Shown here in pieces: positions 1-5,808 of a DNA stretch of 14,488 bases (the stretch's first letter is position 1; each line of letters begins with the position of its first letter). This stretch comes from CAWEHT01 sp963808455 (lineage in GTDB: Bacteria > Chloroflexota > Anaerolineae > CG2-30-64-16). Where the stretch lies: the NCBI GenBank assembly GCA_963808455.1, contig CAWEHT010000046.1, forward strand, positions 1 through 14,488. Direction: 5' to 3'. Under the pieces are notes generated by a model. It made no database searches and was not told the DNA's origin. It saw only the letters and a program-made list of their open reading frames with translations. The position numbers were made by a program, and so were the translations under genes.

Positions 1-25
1 AGTACAGCAAGCAGCAGGAGGGAAT

Positions 26-550
26 ATGCCGGGTCAGGGACGTACGATAGGCGCAATCCTCGTGGCGGTCGCGGCCATTGTTCTCATAGCCGGGACGGCG
101 TACCTCCTGGTGTCCACCTATGCGAGCGCAGGTGCCGGCCCGGCGATCCTGGGCCTCCTTCTGCTGGTGGTAATCGTGGTGCTGCCGCTGGGCGGTGGGG
201 GCATCTACCTGCTCACCAGGGGCCGCCAGGAGGCGACCGAGTTCGCCGAGGTCCAGAAGGAGAAGACGATCCTGAACATGGTCCTGGCTCAGGGCAAAGT
301 GACGCTTGCCGAAGCCGCGATCGAGATCCACGGCTCCCGCGAGCAAGTTGAAGGCTACGTGCGTGACCTGGTGGGCAAGAACCTGTTCAGCGGCGCCATC
401 AACTGGAACGACGGTATTTTGTATTCCAAGCAGGCCTCAGAAATGAAGGCGGACCAGAAGTGCCCCAATTGCGGTGGCCAGGTCGAGCTGGCCGGCAAGG
501 GCATGATCAAGTGTCCGTATTGCGGTGCAGAGGTCTTCCTGGCAAAATAG
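26..550 (+). CDS. Two-TM membrane protein with C-terminal zinc ribbon
   Basis: I do not recognise a named family. The 174-residue product has two hydrophobic segments (about residues 9-31 and 38-62) near the N-terminus. A charged region of about 80 residues follows, whose helix pattern (about 78-135) resembles a winged helix. It ends in a zinc ribbon with two CxxC pairs (C146/C149 and C163/C166, in CPNCGG and CPYCGA). The ATG at 26 is preceded by AGGAGGG at 16-22, a strong but close ribosome site. The next gene starts 13 bp downstream and the third follows after 16 bp, so this is probably the first or an early gene of an operon. The window begins 25 bp upstream, so earlier genes cannot be excluded. 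Inferred role: a membrane anchor or scaffold whose soluble tail faces the cytoplasm and serves the SPFH protein encoded downstream. Confidence 0.8.
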   Translation: MPGQGRTIGAILVAVAAIVLIAGTAYLLVSTYASAGAGPAILGLLLLVVIVVLPLGGGGIYLLTRGRQEATEFAEVQKEKTILNMVLAQGKVTLAEAAIEIHGSREQVEGYVRDLVGKNLFSGAINWNDGILYSKQASEMKADQKCPNCGGQVELAGKGMIKCPYCGAEVFLAK

Positions 551-563
551 TGGGAGGTGTGCA

Positions 564-1088
564 ATGGATCCTATGGAAAAGGCCCAGCAAGGGATGGGCA
601 AGCTGGAGAAAGCGATCACCGGCCTGCCAGGCGTGGAAGGCTACCGCGCCAAGGAGCTGCGCCGGGATGCAGACAAGCAGGTGCGCGAGGGGCTGGCCCG
701 CCGGCTGGAGGATGAGCGGCGCCGATTGACGGATTATCAGGGCCAGTTATTGAGCAACGGCGGCCTGCTGTGGATGGATGCCATGGAACGGGCCGGCACG
801 CGCTTGCAGACTCTGATCGATCGCATCCGCACGGCCTCCTATGGCTACGCCGGGTTCTTCGACCTGCAGAAAGTCAGGGAAGGCGAGCTGGACCGGCTGG
901 CAGCCTTCGACAAGGCCTTATTCGACGAGCTGGGCCCCCTCGACGAGGCCATGAAAACGCTGGGCCAGGCCGTAACGGCTAATGAGGGTCTCAAAGAGGC
1001 AATCCAGGGCGTGGCAAACCTGCTGGCCAAGATGGCTGACGATTTCGGCCACCGCGCCGAGGCCATGCAAGCGGCGGAACAAGAGTAA
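564..1088 (+). CDS. Helical, coiled-coil-like protein of unknown function
   Basis: This 174-residue soluble protein has no signal peptide or membrane segment. It is almost entirely predicted helix and rich in charged residues. Heptad-like stretches occur around residues 30-60 (with the string EDERRRL) and 100-170. I do not recognise a family. It sits between a zinc-ribbon membrane protein and an SPFH protein, and its helical character recalls PspA-type membrane-stress proteins, but I see no PspA signature and do not assign that function. The ATG at 564 is chosen because GGGAGG at 552-557 precedes it at good spacing. An in-frame start at 525 would overlap the upstream gene and has no comparable ribosome site. 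The stop is followed by the GGGAGG of the next gene at 1091-1096, consistent with one transcript. Confidence 0.75.
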   Translation: MDPMEKAQQGMGKLEKAITGLPGVEGYRAKELRRDADKQVREGLARRLEDERRRLTDYQGQLLSNGGLLWMDAMERAGTRLQTLIDRIRTASYGYAGFFDLQKVREGELDRLAAFDKALFDELGPLDEAMKTLGQAVTANEGLKEAIQGVANLLAKMADDFGHRAEAMQAAEQE

Positions 1089-1104
1089 CAGGGAGGAAAT
1101 TGTT

Positions 1105-2211
1105 ATGGCACGCGTTTTCGACGTGGTCGAAGCCTCTGACATGGGGCCAACCGAGATGATGGGCCGCGTGCCGCCAAGCGGCAGCGGCGACTTCCGCATC
1201 GGCTCACAAGTGGTCGTGCGGGAGAGCCAGGCAGCGGTCTTCTATCGCGACGGCAAGGCGCTGGATACGTTCGGGCCCGGGCGGCATACCATCAGCACGG
1301 CTAATATCCCGCTGCTCACCGGGTTCCTGGGCGCCCTGTTCAACGGACGGACACCTTTCACCGCCGAGGCCTATTTCGTCAACATGCGCGACTTCATCGA
1401 TATGAAGTGGGGCACCCCCGAGCCCATCAGCCTGCGCGACAAGGATCTTGGGCTGGCCCGCCTGCGGGCGTTCGGCAGCTACTCGATGGCCATCTCCGAC
1501 CCGCAGATGTTCGTCAACAAGGTCGTCGGCGCGGAGGGGCTGTACCAGACCACGCAGATCCAGGATTATCTGCGCGGCATCATCATCAGCCGGCTTACGG
1601 CGCTGCTGGGCGAGAGCAAGGTCGGCCTGTTCGACCTGCCGGCCCTCTTCGACGAAATGAGCGCCGCCATCCGGGTCAAGGTCGCGGACGATTTCGGCAC
1701 GCTCGGCATCACGCTGAAGCAGATGTACCTGCAATCGGTCAGCCCGACCGAAGAGACGCAGAAGGCGATCGACGAGCGCGCGGCGATGGGCGCCATCGGC
1801 GACATGAATCGCTACATGCAGTTCAAGGCCGCCCGCGCTATCGGCGACGCCGCCTCGAACCCCGGCGGCGGGGCAGGCCAGGGGATGGGGCTGGGCGCCG
1901 GCTTCGGGATGGGCGCCGGGCTGGGCGCCGGCCTGGCGGGCATGTTCGGGCAGGCCATGCAAGGCGCGGCCCAGCAGCCGCAACAGCCCCAACCGGCGCA
2001 GCCCACGCCACCGGCGGCTCCGGCAGCCCCCGCAGCCGCCGGGCCGGCAGCTGCGCCCGAGGTCATGAGCCTGTCCGAGGCCGCGGCCTACCTCAAGGTC
2101 GGCGAGGGCGACGTCCAGGCGCTGATCGACGGAGGCCAGCTGAAGGCCAAGAAGATCGGGACCCAGTTCCGCATCGCCAAGAAGGCGCTGGACGACTTCC
2201 TGGAATCGTGA
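1105..2211 (+). CDS. SPFH-domain protein (YdjI / virion-core-like) with C-terminal excisionase-type HTH
   Basis: The 368-residue product has an SPFH/band-7-type N-terminal domain (about residues 25-245), similar to the YdjI or 'virion core protein' group. Recognisable stretches are QAAVFYRDGKALDTFGPGRH and the later SPTEETQKAIDERAAMGAIG. Next comes a Gly/Met-rich linker (about 255-285) built of short GAG and GMG units, then a Gln/Pro/Ala-rich linker to about residue 318. The last 50 residues (319-368, from EVMSLSEAAAYLKV to ALDDFLES) match the HTH_17 excisionase/MerR-like fold found at the end of many DNA-binding proteins. Related SPFH proteins often end in a zinc ribbon; here the zinc ribbon is on the first gene of the operon. 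The start at 1105 follows GGGAGG at 1091-1096; an upstream in-frame start at 982 lies inside the preceding gene. Family knowledge suggests oligomeric membrane-associated scaffolding. DNA binding by the tail is inference. Confidence 0.85.
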   Translation: MARVFDVVEASDMGPTEMMGRVPPSGSGDFRIGSQVVVRESQAAVFYRDGKALDTFGPGRHTISTANIPLLTGFLGALFNGRTPFTAEAYFVNMRDFIDMKWGTPEPISLRDKDLGLARLRAFGSYSMAISDPQMFVNKVVGAEGLYQTTQIQDYLRGIIISRLTALLGESKVGLFDLPALFDEMSAAIRVKVADDFGTLGITLKQMYLQSVSPTEETQKAIDERAAMGAIGDMNRYMQFKAARAIGDAASNPGGGAGQGMGLGAGFGMGAGLGAGLAGMFGQAMQGAAQQPQQPQPAQPTPPAAPAAPAAAGPAAAPEVMSLSEAAAYLKVGEGDVQALIDGGQLKAKKIGTQFRIAKKALDDFLES

Positions 2212-2221
2212 GCTTATCAGC

Positions 2222-2249
2222 GAGAGAGCGGCCTTCTGGCCGCTCTCTC
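2222..2249. terminator. Strong hairpin between the SPFH operon and vapC
   Basis: A perfect 12-bp stem (GAGAGAGCGGCC and its complement) closes a TTCT loop, starting 11 bp after the SPFH stop codon. Neither side has a T-run, so it is not a textbook intrinsic terminator. Its position between convergent genes suggests a bidirectional terminator or a 3' RNA-stabilising hairpin. Confidence 0.6.
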
Positions 2250-2311
2250 ACCAGTACACGTTGGCATACGTTAGCCGCGGGGCAGGCGGCCAGGACCGGA
2301 GTCTGTTCATA

Positions 2312-2788
2312 TCAATACCGACTTCGCGTAGCCTTCCATTGTTCCAGCAGTTGGGGTAAGCTGGCAGGGTAGGCAACCAGTCCGGCACGCACTGCAGCGG
2401 CCCACAGGGACCGGTCGAAAGTCGCCAAAGTCACTGCTTCACCCAGTCCTTCGGACCAAAGCGAGGCGGCCGCGAGATGAACGGCGTTGTAGCCGCGCAG
2501 TCCGAACTCCCAGGCAAACATGTCGGCGCGAGCTATTACAAGCTCGGTGATCTGCACCCGCACCAGATCGAACCACTGGCCTCGAAAGGCTGTCACGGCC
2601 TGAACCGCCGCCTGCTCGGTAAGCAGGCTCATGCGGCGAGCCTTGCCGAAGGCCGCGACCACCTCGGCCCGGCTGATCAAACCCGTGCCGATCAGCGCTG
2701 CCTGGCCGATGGCGCTCTCGACGAGGTCGGAACCAGGCTCGCGCACATAGCGTTTGACCAGGGCGCTGGCATCCACGTAAAGAATCAA
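2312..2788 (-). CDS. vapC: PIN-domain toxin, VapC family
   Basis: This 158-residue PIN-domain protein is of normal VapC length, and the family cleaves RNA with an acidic metal-binding cluster. The N-terminal strand is MILYVDASALVKRY with D6. The second acidic residue is E42 in SRAEVV. The motif around GLRGYNAVHLAAA and a late acidic residue D125 (ATFDRSL) complete the fold. The third conserved acidic position is asparagine here (N101, codon at 2486-2488), where the usual motif reads YDAVHLA; this could weaken catalysis. The start is TTG at 2788, overlapping the antitoxin stop by four bases (TTGA), which indicates translational coupling. The partner gene is immediately upstream on the same strand. 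Assignment as the toxin of a type II pair is firm; RNase activity is uncertain because of N101. Confidence 0.88.
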   Translation of the reverse strand: MILYVDASALVKRYVREPGSDLVESAIGQAALIGTGLISRAEVVAAFGKARRMSLLTEQAAVQAVTAFRGQWFDLVRVQITELVIARADMFAWEFGLRGYNAVHLAAASLWSEGLGEAVTLATFDRSLWAAAVRAGLVAYPASLPQLLEQWKATRSRY

Positions 2789-3060
2789 TCGCGATCCTCA
2801 AGAAGCAAGTCCGACAGCATGGGGCTATCAGGTTTTGGTGCTGCTGCCTCGACAGGAGCCAGGCGGTTGCCGCTCCATGCCACCAGGCCAACTGACGCCA
2901 GCTGCTGAAGCCGGCTTTCGAGCGGCGCTGTGAACGGCACGATTTGCCCGATTGGTCGGCCGCGATCGGTGATGATTACGATATTGCCGGCCGCCACATC
3001 GCGTAGGTAGCGGCCCAGTTTTGCTTTGAGTTCTCGAACGCCTACACTGACTTGAGCCAT
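2785..3060 (-). CDS. vapB: Type II antitoxin, Phd/YefM-like (VapB role)
   Basis: The 91-residue product opens with VSVGVRELKAKLGRYLRDV, then ITDRGRPIGQIVPF, which is the Phd/YefM-type antitoxin fold (residues 1-45). This part dimerises and binds the operon's promoter. The remaining half (about 46-91) is a variable segment ending in acidic residues (DLLLEDRD), as expected for a tail that wraps and neutralises the toxin. The ATG at 3060 is preceded by a GAGG-like site about 5 bp upstream, and a TATAAT promoter lies 25 bp upstream. The stop overlaps the toxin's TTG start. By family knowledge the antitoxin with its toxin would repress its own transcription. The name vapB reflects its partner; by fold it is closer to Phd. 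Confidence 0.88.
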   Translation of the reverse strand: MAQVSVGVRELKAKLGRYLRDVAAGNIVIITDRGRPIGQIVPFTAPLESRLQQLASVGLVAWSGNRLAPVEAAAPKPDSPMLSDLLLEDRD

Positions 3061-3084
3061 GCATCGCCTCTATCTTGTGGACAC

Positions 3085-3114
3085 ATTATAGCATTTTGAG
3101 ACCTCGTAGGCCAA
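3085..3114 (-). promoter_or_regulatory. Promoter of the vapBC pair
   Basis: Reading the minus strand, TTGGCC (3114-3109) is followed by an 18-nt spacer and a perfect TATAAT (3090-3085). The expected start of transcription, near 3078, gives a leader of under 20 nt before the vapB ATG at 3060. The -35 is only partly consensus. This stretch is clearly more AT-rich than its surroundings and marks the edge between the toxin-antitoxin cassette and the truncated DUF1800 remnant. Confidence 0.55.
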
Positions 3115-3131
3115 ATCTCAGCTTCAATACG

Positions 3132-4460
3132 ATGGGGCAGCTTCCATTCAATTGGCAGGCCCCCGACGGTTATCCCGACGCGGCCGCGGCCTGGATCAAT
3201 ACGAACGGATTGCTGAACCGCTGGAACTTCGCCCTGGCCCTGGCCACGAACAAGATCAAGGGCACCCACGTCGACCTGCAGGCGACGCCAAGTGCCAGCA
3301 TGGCGCTGACCCCGGCCGGCCTGGTCAACTACTGGGCCGGCCGCCTGCTGGGGCGGCCGCTCGCGCCGGCGGATCGCGCCGGCCTCACGGCCTTCGTGAG
3401 CAACGGGCGGCCGGCTGATTCTGAGCTCACGGCGCGCTTGAAGGAGCTCTATCAAAGCCAGGCACTGGCGTTCGTCCACGCGGCAGGCTCGCCCGATCCC
3501 ACGCATTCGCATTTTGACGCCCAGGATTACATGGAGCGCGGCACGCCCGGCGAGAAATCGATCCCGACCGGCTGGCTGGCCCGCCACGTGCAGAGCGCGG
3601 CTTCGACGAACAAATCGCCGTTTCGGGCTGTGGGCCTGGGCGCGGTCATGCAGGCCAGCCTGCGTGGCCCGGTGCCGGCCGTGGCGCTTCAGAGCATCGC
3701 CGACTTCCACCTCAAAGGCCGGCCCGGCGCGGCCGGGGAGATCGCGCGCTTGCAGGCCGAGCTGGCTTCGCTGTACCAGGTCGGCAGCAGCCAGATAGAC
3801 GATGCCGGGCAAGATACCTTTTCGGCCATGCAGGCACTCGGCCAGCTCGTCAGCCCTTCGGCGAGCGGCCCGGCGGCCGGGCCGGGGCCGGCGAAGTACG
3901 TGCCGGCCAACGGCGCGGCCTACCCGGCGACGATGTTCGGGGAGGCCATGGCCACGGTGGCCCAACTGATCAAGGCCTCCATCGGGCTGGAGATCGCCTG
4001 CGTGGACCTGGGCGGCTGGGACACGCACGTCGGCGAGGGCGCGGCGACCGGCGGGCAGCTGCCGAGGCTGCTACAGGAGCTTGGCAGCACTCTCCACGCT
4101 TTCTATACCGACCTGCAGGACCAGATGGGCCACATCACGGTGGTGACGATGTCCGAGTTCGGCAGGCGCGTCATGGAGAACGGCAGCTATGGGACCGATC
4201 ACGGCCACGGCAACTGCATGCTGCTGATGGGCAAGGGCGTGCTGGGCGGCAAGGTCTATGGGCAGTGGCCCGGCCTGACGCCGACCGAAGAATACGGGCC
4301 GGGCGACCTGGCGGTAACCACGGATTTCCGCGATGTGCTGGCGGAGGTCGTGCAAAAGCGGCTGCTCAACAGCGCGCTGGCGACCGTCTTTCCTGGCTAT
4401 CAGCCGCACATGCGCGGGCTGCTGAGCGCGGCCCAGCAAGCCATGCCCATGGTCAGTTAG
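3132..4460 (+). CDS. Chimera: DUF1800 C-terminal remnant fused to N-truncated DUF1501 protein
   Basis: From the ATG at 3132 the reading frame encodes 442 residues. Residues 1 to about 100 look like the end of a DUF1800 protein (MGQLPFNWQAPDGYPD, then LLNRWNFALALA). From about residue 104 (LYQSQALAFVHAAGSPDP, then HFDAQDYMERG) it is a DUF1501 protein, a member of the alkaline phosphatase-like superfamily. Metal-site motifs DLGGWDTH and SEFGRRVMENGSYGTDHGHG remain. The Tat-type leader and first ~90-100 residues expected of DUF1501 are absent, as are the front several hundred residues of DUF1800. These two genes are commonly adjacent, so an in-frame deletion (or misassembly) across their boundary, near 3423-3450, explains the chimera. 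DUF1800-like codons continue upstream of 3132 to about 3111, and a TTG start at 3075 is possible. No ribosome site is visible. Probably a non-functional remnant. Confidence 0.75.
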   Translation: MGQLPFNWQAPDGYPDAAAAWINTNGLLNRWNFALALATNKIKGTHVDLQATPSASMALTPAGLVNYWAGRLLGRPLAPADRAGLTAFVSNGRPADSELTARLKELYQSQALAFVHAAGSPDPTHSHFDAQDYMERGTPGEKSIPTGWLARHVQSAASTNKSPFRAVGLGAVMQASLRGPVPAVALQSIADFHLKGRPGAAGEIARLQAELASLYQVGSSQIDDAGQDTFSAMQALGQLVSPSASGPAAGPGPAKYVPANGAAYPATMFGEAMATVAQLIKASIGLEIACVDLGGWDTHVGEGAATGGQLPRLLQELGSTLHAFYTDLQDQMGHITVVTMSEFGRRVMENGSYGTDHGHGNCMLLMGKGVLGGKVYGQWPGLTPTEEYGPGDLAVTTDFRDVLAEVVQKRLLNSALATVFPGYQPHMRGLLSAAQQAMPMVS

Positions 4461-4472
4461 CGGCAGGGCAGG

Positions 4473-4536
4473 GGATCGACAGGATCAGGCTCAAAAAACA
4501 TCCTGTCCATCCGGCCTATCCTGTCCATCCTGTCCG
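4473..4536. repeat. 9-bp tandem repeat with inverted copy
   Basis: Four consecutive 9-mers occupy 4501-4536: TCCTGTCCA, TCCGGCCTA, TCCTGTCCA and TCCTGTCCG. An inverted copy lies just upstream: GGATCGACAGGAT (4473-4485) pairs with 4500-4512 with one mismatch across a 14-nt loop. The element sits between convergent genes (the DUF1501 chimera and galE), where it may act as a terminator-like hairpin or simply be a dispersed intergenic repeat. The rest of the 168-bp gap, up to 4628, holds nothing else I can identify. Confidence 0.65.
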
Positions 4537-4628
4537 AATCAACCCACCGGGACGCGGCAGCTTCTCCATGCGGACGCAACTCGGTCTGCTGGTCTGGCGC
4601 GGCCCCGCGATATGGCTCCGCCTTGCGT

Positions 4629-5642
4629 TCAGGCGTTGTAGCCCCGCGGGTTGGCGGACTGCCAGCGCCACACATCGACGCACATCTGGTCGAGGTCGCG
4701 CTGGGTACGCCAGCCCAGCTCGCGATGGGCCAGCGATGGGTCGGCGTAGCTGACGGCGACGTCGCCCGGGCGGCGGCCCACGATCCTATAGGGGATGCGC
4801 CGCCCGCTGGCGCGCTCAAAAGCCGCCACGACCTCCAGGACGCTATAGCCGCGCCCGGTGCCCAGGTTATAGGTCACGACCCCTGGGCGTTCGGCAAGCT
4901 TGTCCAGCGCCCGCATATGTGCGACGGCCAGGTCGACCACGTGAATATAATCGCGCACGCCCGTGCCGTCAGGCGTGGGGTAGTCGCTGCCGAAGACCTG
5001 GAGCTCGGCCCGCCGGCCGACCGCGACCTGGCTGACGAACGGCACGAGGTTGTTGGGGATATCGCGTGGGTCCTCGCCGATGCGGCCGCTGGTATGCGCC
5101 CCGACCGGGTTGAAATAGCGCAGCAGGACGACGTTCCAGCCGGCATCGGCCGCCTGCAGGTCGCGCAGGATCTCCTCGATCATCTGCTTCGTGCGTCCGT
5201 AGGGGTTTGTGGGCCCCAGCGGACAGCTCTCGGTGACGGGTACGCAGGCGGGGTCGCCGTACACCGTGGCCGACGAGCTGAAAACGATATCTCTGACGCC
5301 GTGCTCGCCCATAACCTCGCAAAGGTTGATGGCCCCCGTAACGTTGTTTTGGTAGTAGCGCAAGGGGAGGTTCACCGACTCCCCCACTGCCTTGAGGCCG
5401 GCAAAGTGGATCACGGCACCTACCGGCGCCGAGGCGAAGATCGCGCGCAGCCCTTCTTTGTCCAACAAATCGGCGCGACAGAACGTGAGTGTGCGCCCGG
5501 CCAGCTCCTGCACACGGCGCAGGGCCTCCTCGCTGCTGTTGCTCAGGTTGTCGACCACGGTCACTTCATGCCCCGCCTGCAACAGCTCCAGGCACGTGTG
5601 GCTGCCAATGTAGCCGGCACCGCCGGTCACTAGAATGCGCAT
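4629..5642 (-). CDS. galE: UDP-glucose 4-epimerase
   Basis: GalE interconverts UDP-galactose and UDP-glucose using bound NAD; it serves the Leloir pathway and supplies sugars for polysaccharides. The 337-residue length is normal. It opens with a Rossmann dinucleotide site (MRILVTGGAGYIGSH, glycines at 7-13), followed by the acidic DNL turn at 31-33. The catalytic residues of this SDR family are visible: SSSAT at 122-126 and the Y148xxxK152 pair in NPYGRTK. The substrate-side motif LLRYFNPVGAH is present. The ATG at 5642 is chosen because AGGAG (5653-5649) stands six bases upstream and the Rossmann motif follows at once; the frame is open further upstream without support. It is monocistronic here and divergent from the membrane protein gene at 5809. 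The partner enzyme gene galT is about 8 kb away. Confidence 0.95.
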   Translation of the reverse strand: MRILVTGGAGYIGSHTCLELLQAGHEVTVVDNLSNSSEEALRRVQELAGRTLTFCRADLLDKEGLRAIFASAPVGAVIHFAGLKAVGESVNLPLRYYQNNVTGAINLCEVMGEHGVRDIVFSSSATVYGDPACVPVTESCPLGPTNPYGRTKQMIEEILRDLQAADAGWNVVLLRYFNPVGAHTSGRIGEDPRDIPNNLVPFVSQVAVGRRAELQVFGSDYPTPDGTGVRDYIHVVDLAVAHMRALDKLAERPGVVTYNLGTGRGYSVLEVVAAFERASGRRIPYRIVGRRPGDVAVSYADPSLAHRELGWRTQRDLDQMCVDVWRWQSANPRGYNA

Positions 5643-5704
5643 CTCTGGCTCCTGCCGGCCCGGCGAACGGACGGCCGCGCCGGCGTCATCGGAATGTCGG
5701 GAGA

Positions 5705-5710
5705 ATTGTA
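5705..5710 (-). promoter_or_regulatory. Candidate -10 element of galE
   Basis: TACAAT on the minus strand lies about 62 bases upstream of the galE ATG. The -35 at 17-nt spacing (TAGATC) matches the consensus poorly. The element touches one arm of the 9-bp inverted repeat at 5710-5740, so a protein bound there could block the promoter. Identified by eye only. Confidence 0.35.
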
Positions 5711-5740
5711 CCATTTTATCGGCGGCTGATCTAAAATGGT
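5710..5740. promoter_or_regulatory. 9-bp inverted repeat, possible operator between galE and the membrane gene
   Basis: ACCATTTTA at 5710-5718 and TAAAATGGT at 5732-5740 are perfect inverse complements separated by 13 nt. The arm centres are 22 nt apart, about two helical turns, as expected for a dimeric regulator contacting one DNA face. It is an AT-rich island in GC-rich sequence, placed in the divergent intergenic region. Confidence 0.45.
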
Positions 5741-5808
5741 CTGCGCTTACTGAAGCGCGCCCCTGGAACGCTTACTATGGGTAGCATTGTTGAAATCGAG
5801 GTGCGACC

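Noticed and set aside
1861..1950. Gly-coding microrepeat in the SPFH linker as a minisatellite or mobile repeat
   Set aside because: GGGCGCCGG recurs a few times, but this is explained by the Gly/Ala-rich linker with GC-rich codons.
1407..2372. 321-residue Arg-rich frame overlapping the SPFH gene
   Set aside because: Out-of-frame reading of the SPFH gene and its Gly/Pro linker; extreme Arg and Pro content.
3042..4028. 328-residue open frame antisense to the DUF1501 chimera
   Set aside because: Composition is typical of antisense shadow (Arg/Gly/His/Ala) and it covers the vapBC promoter and clear DUF1501 motifs on the other strand.
4623..5633. 336-residue open frame antisense to galE
   Set aside because: galE has all SDR motifs on the minus strand; the plus-strand product is compositionally biased and motif-free.
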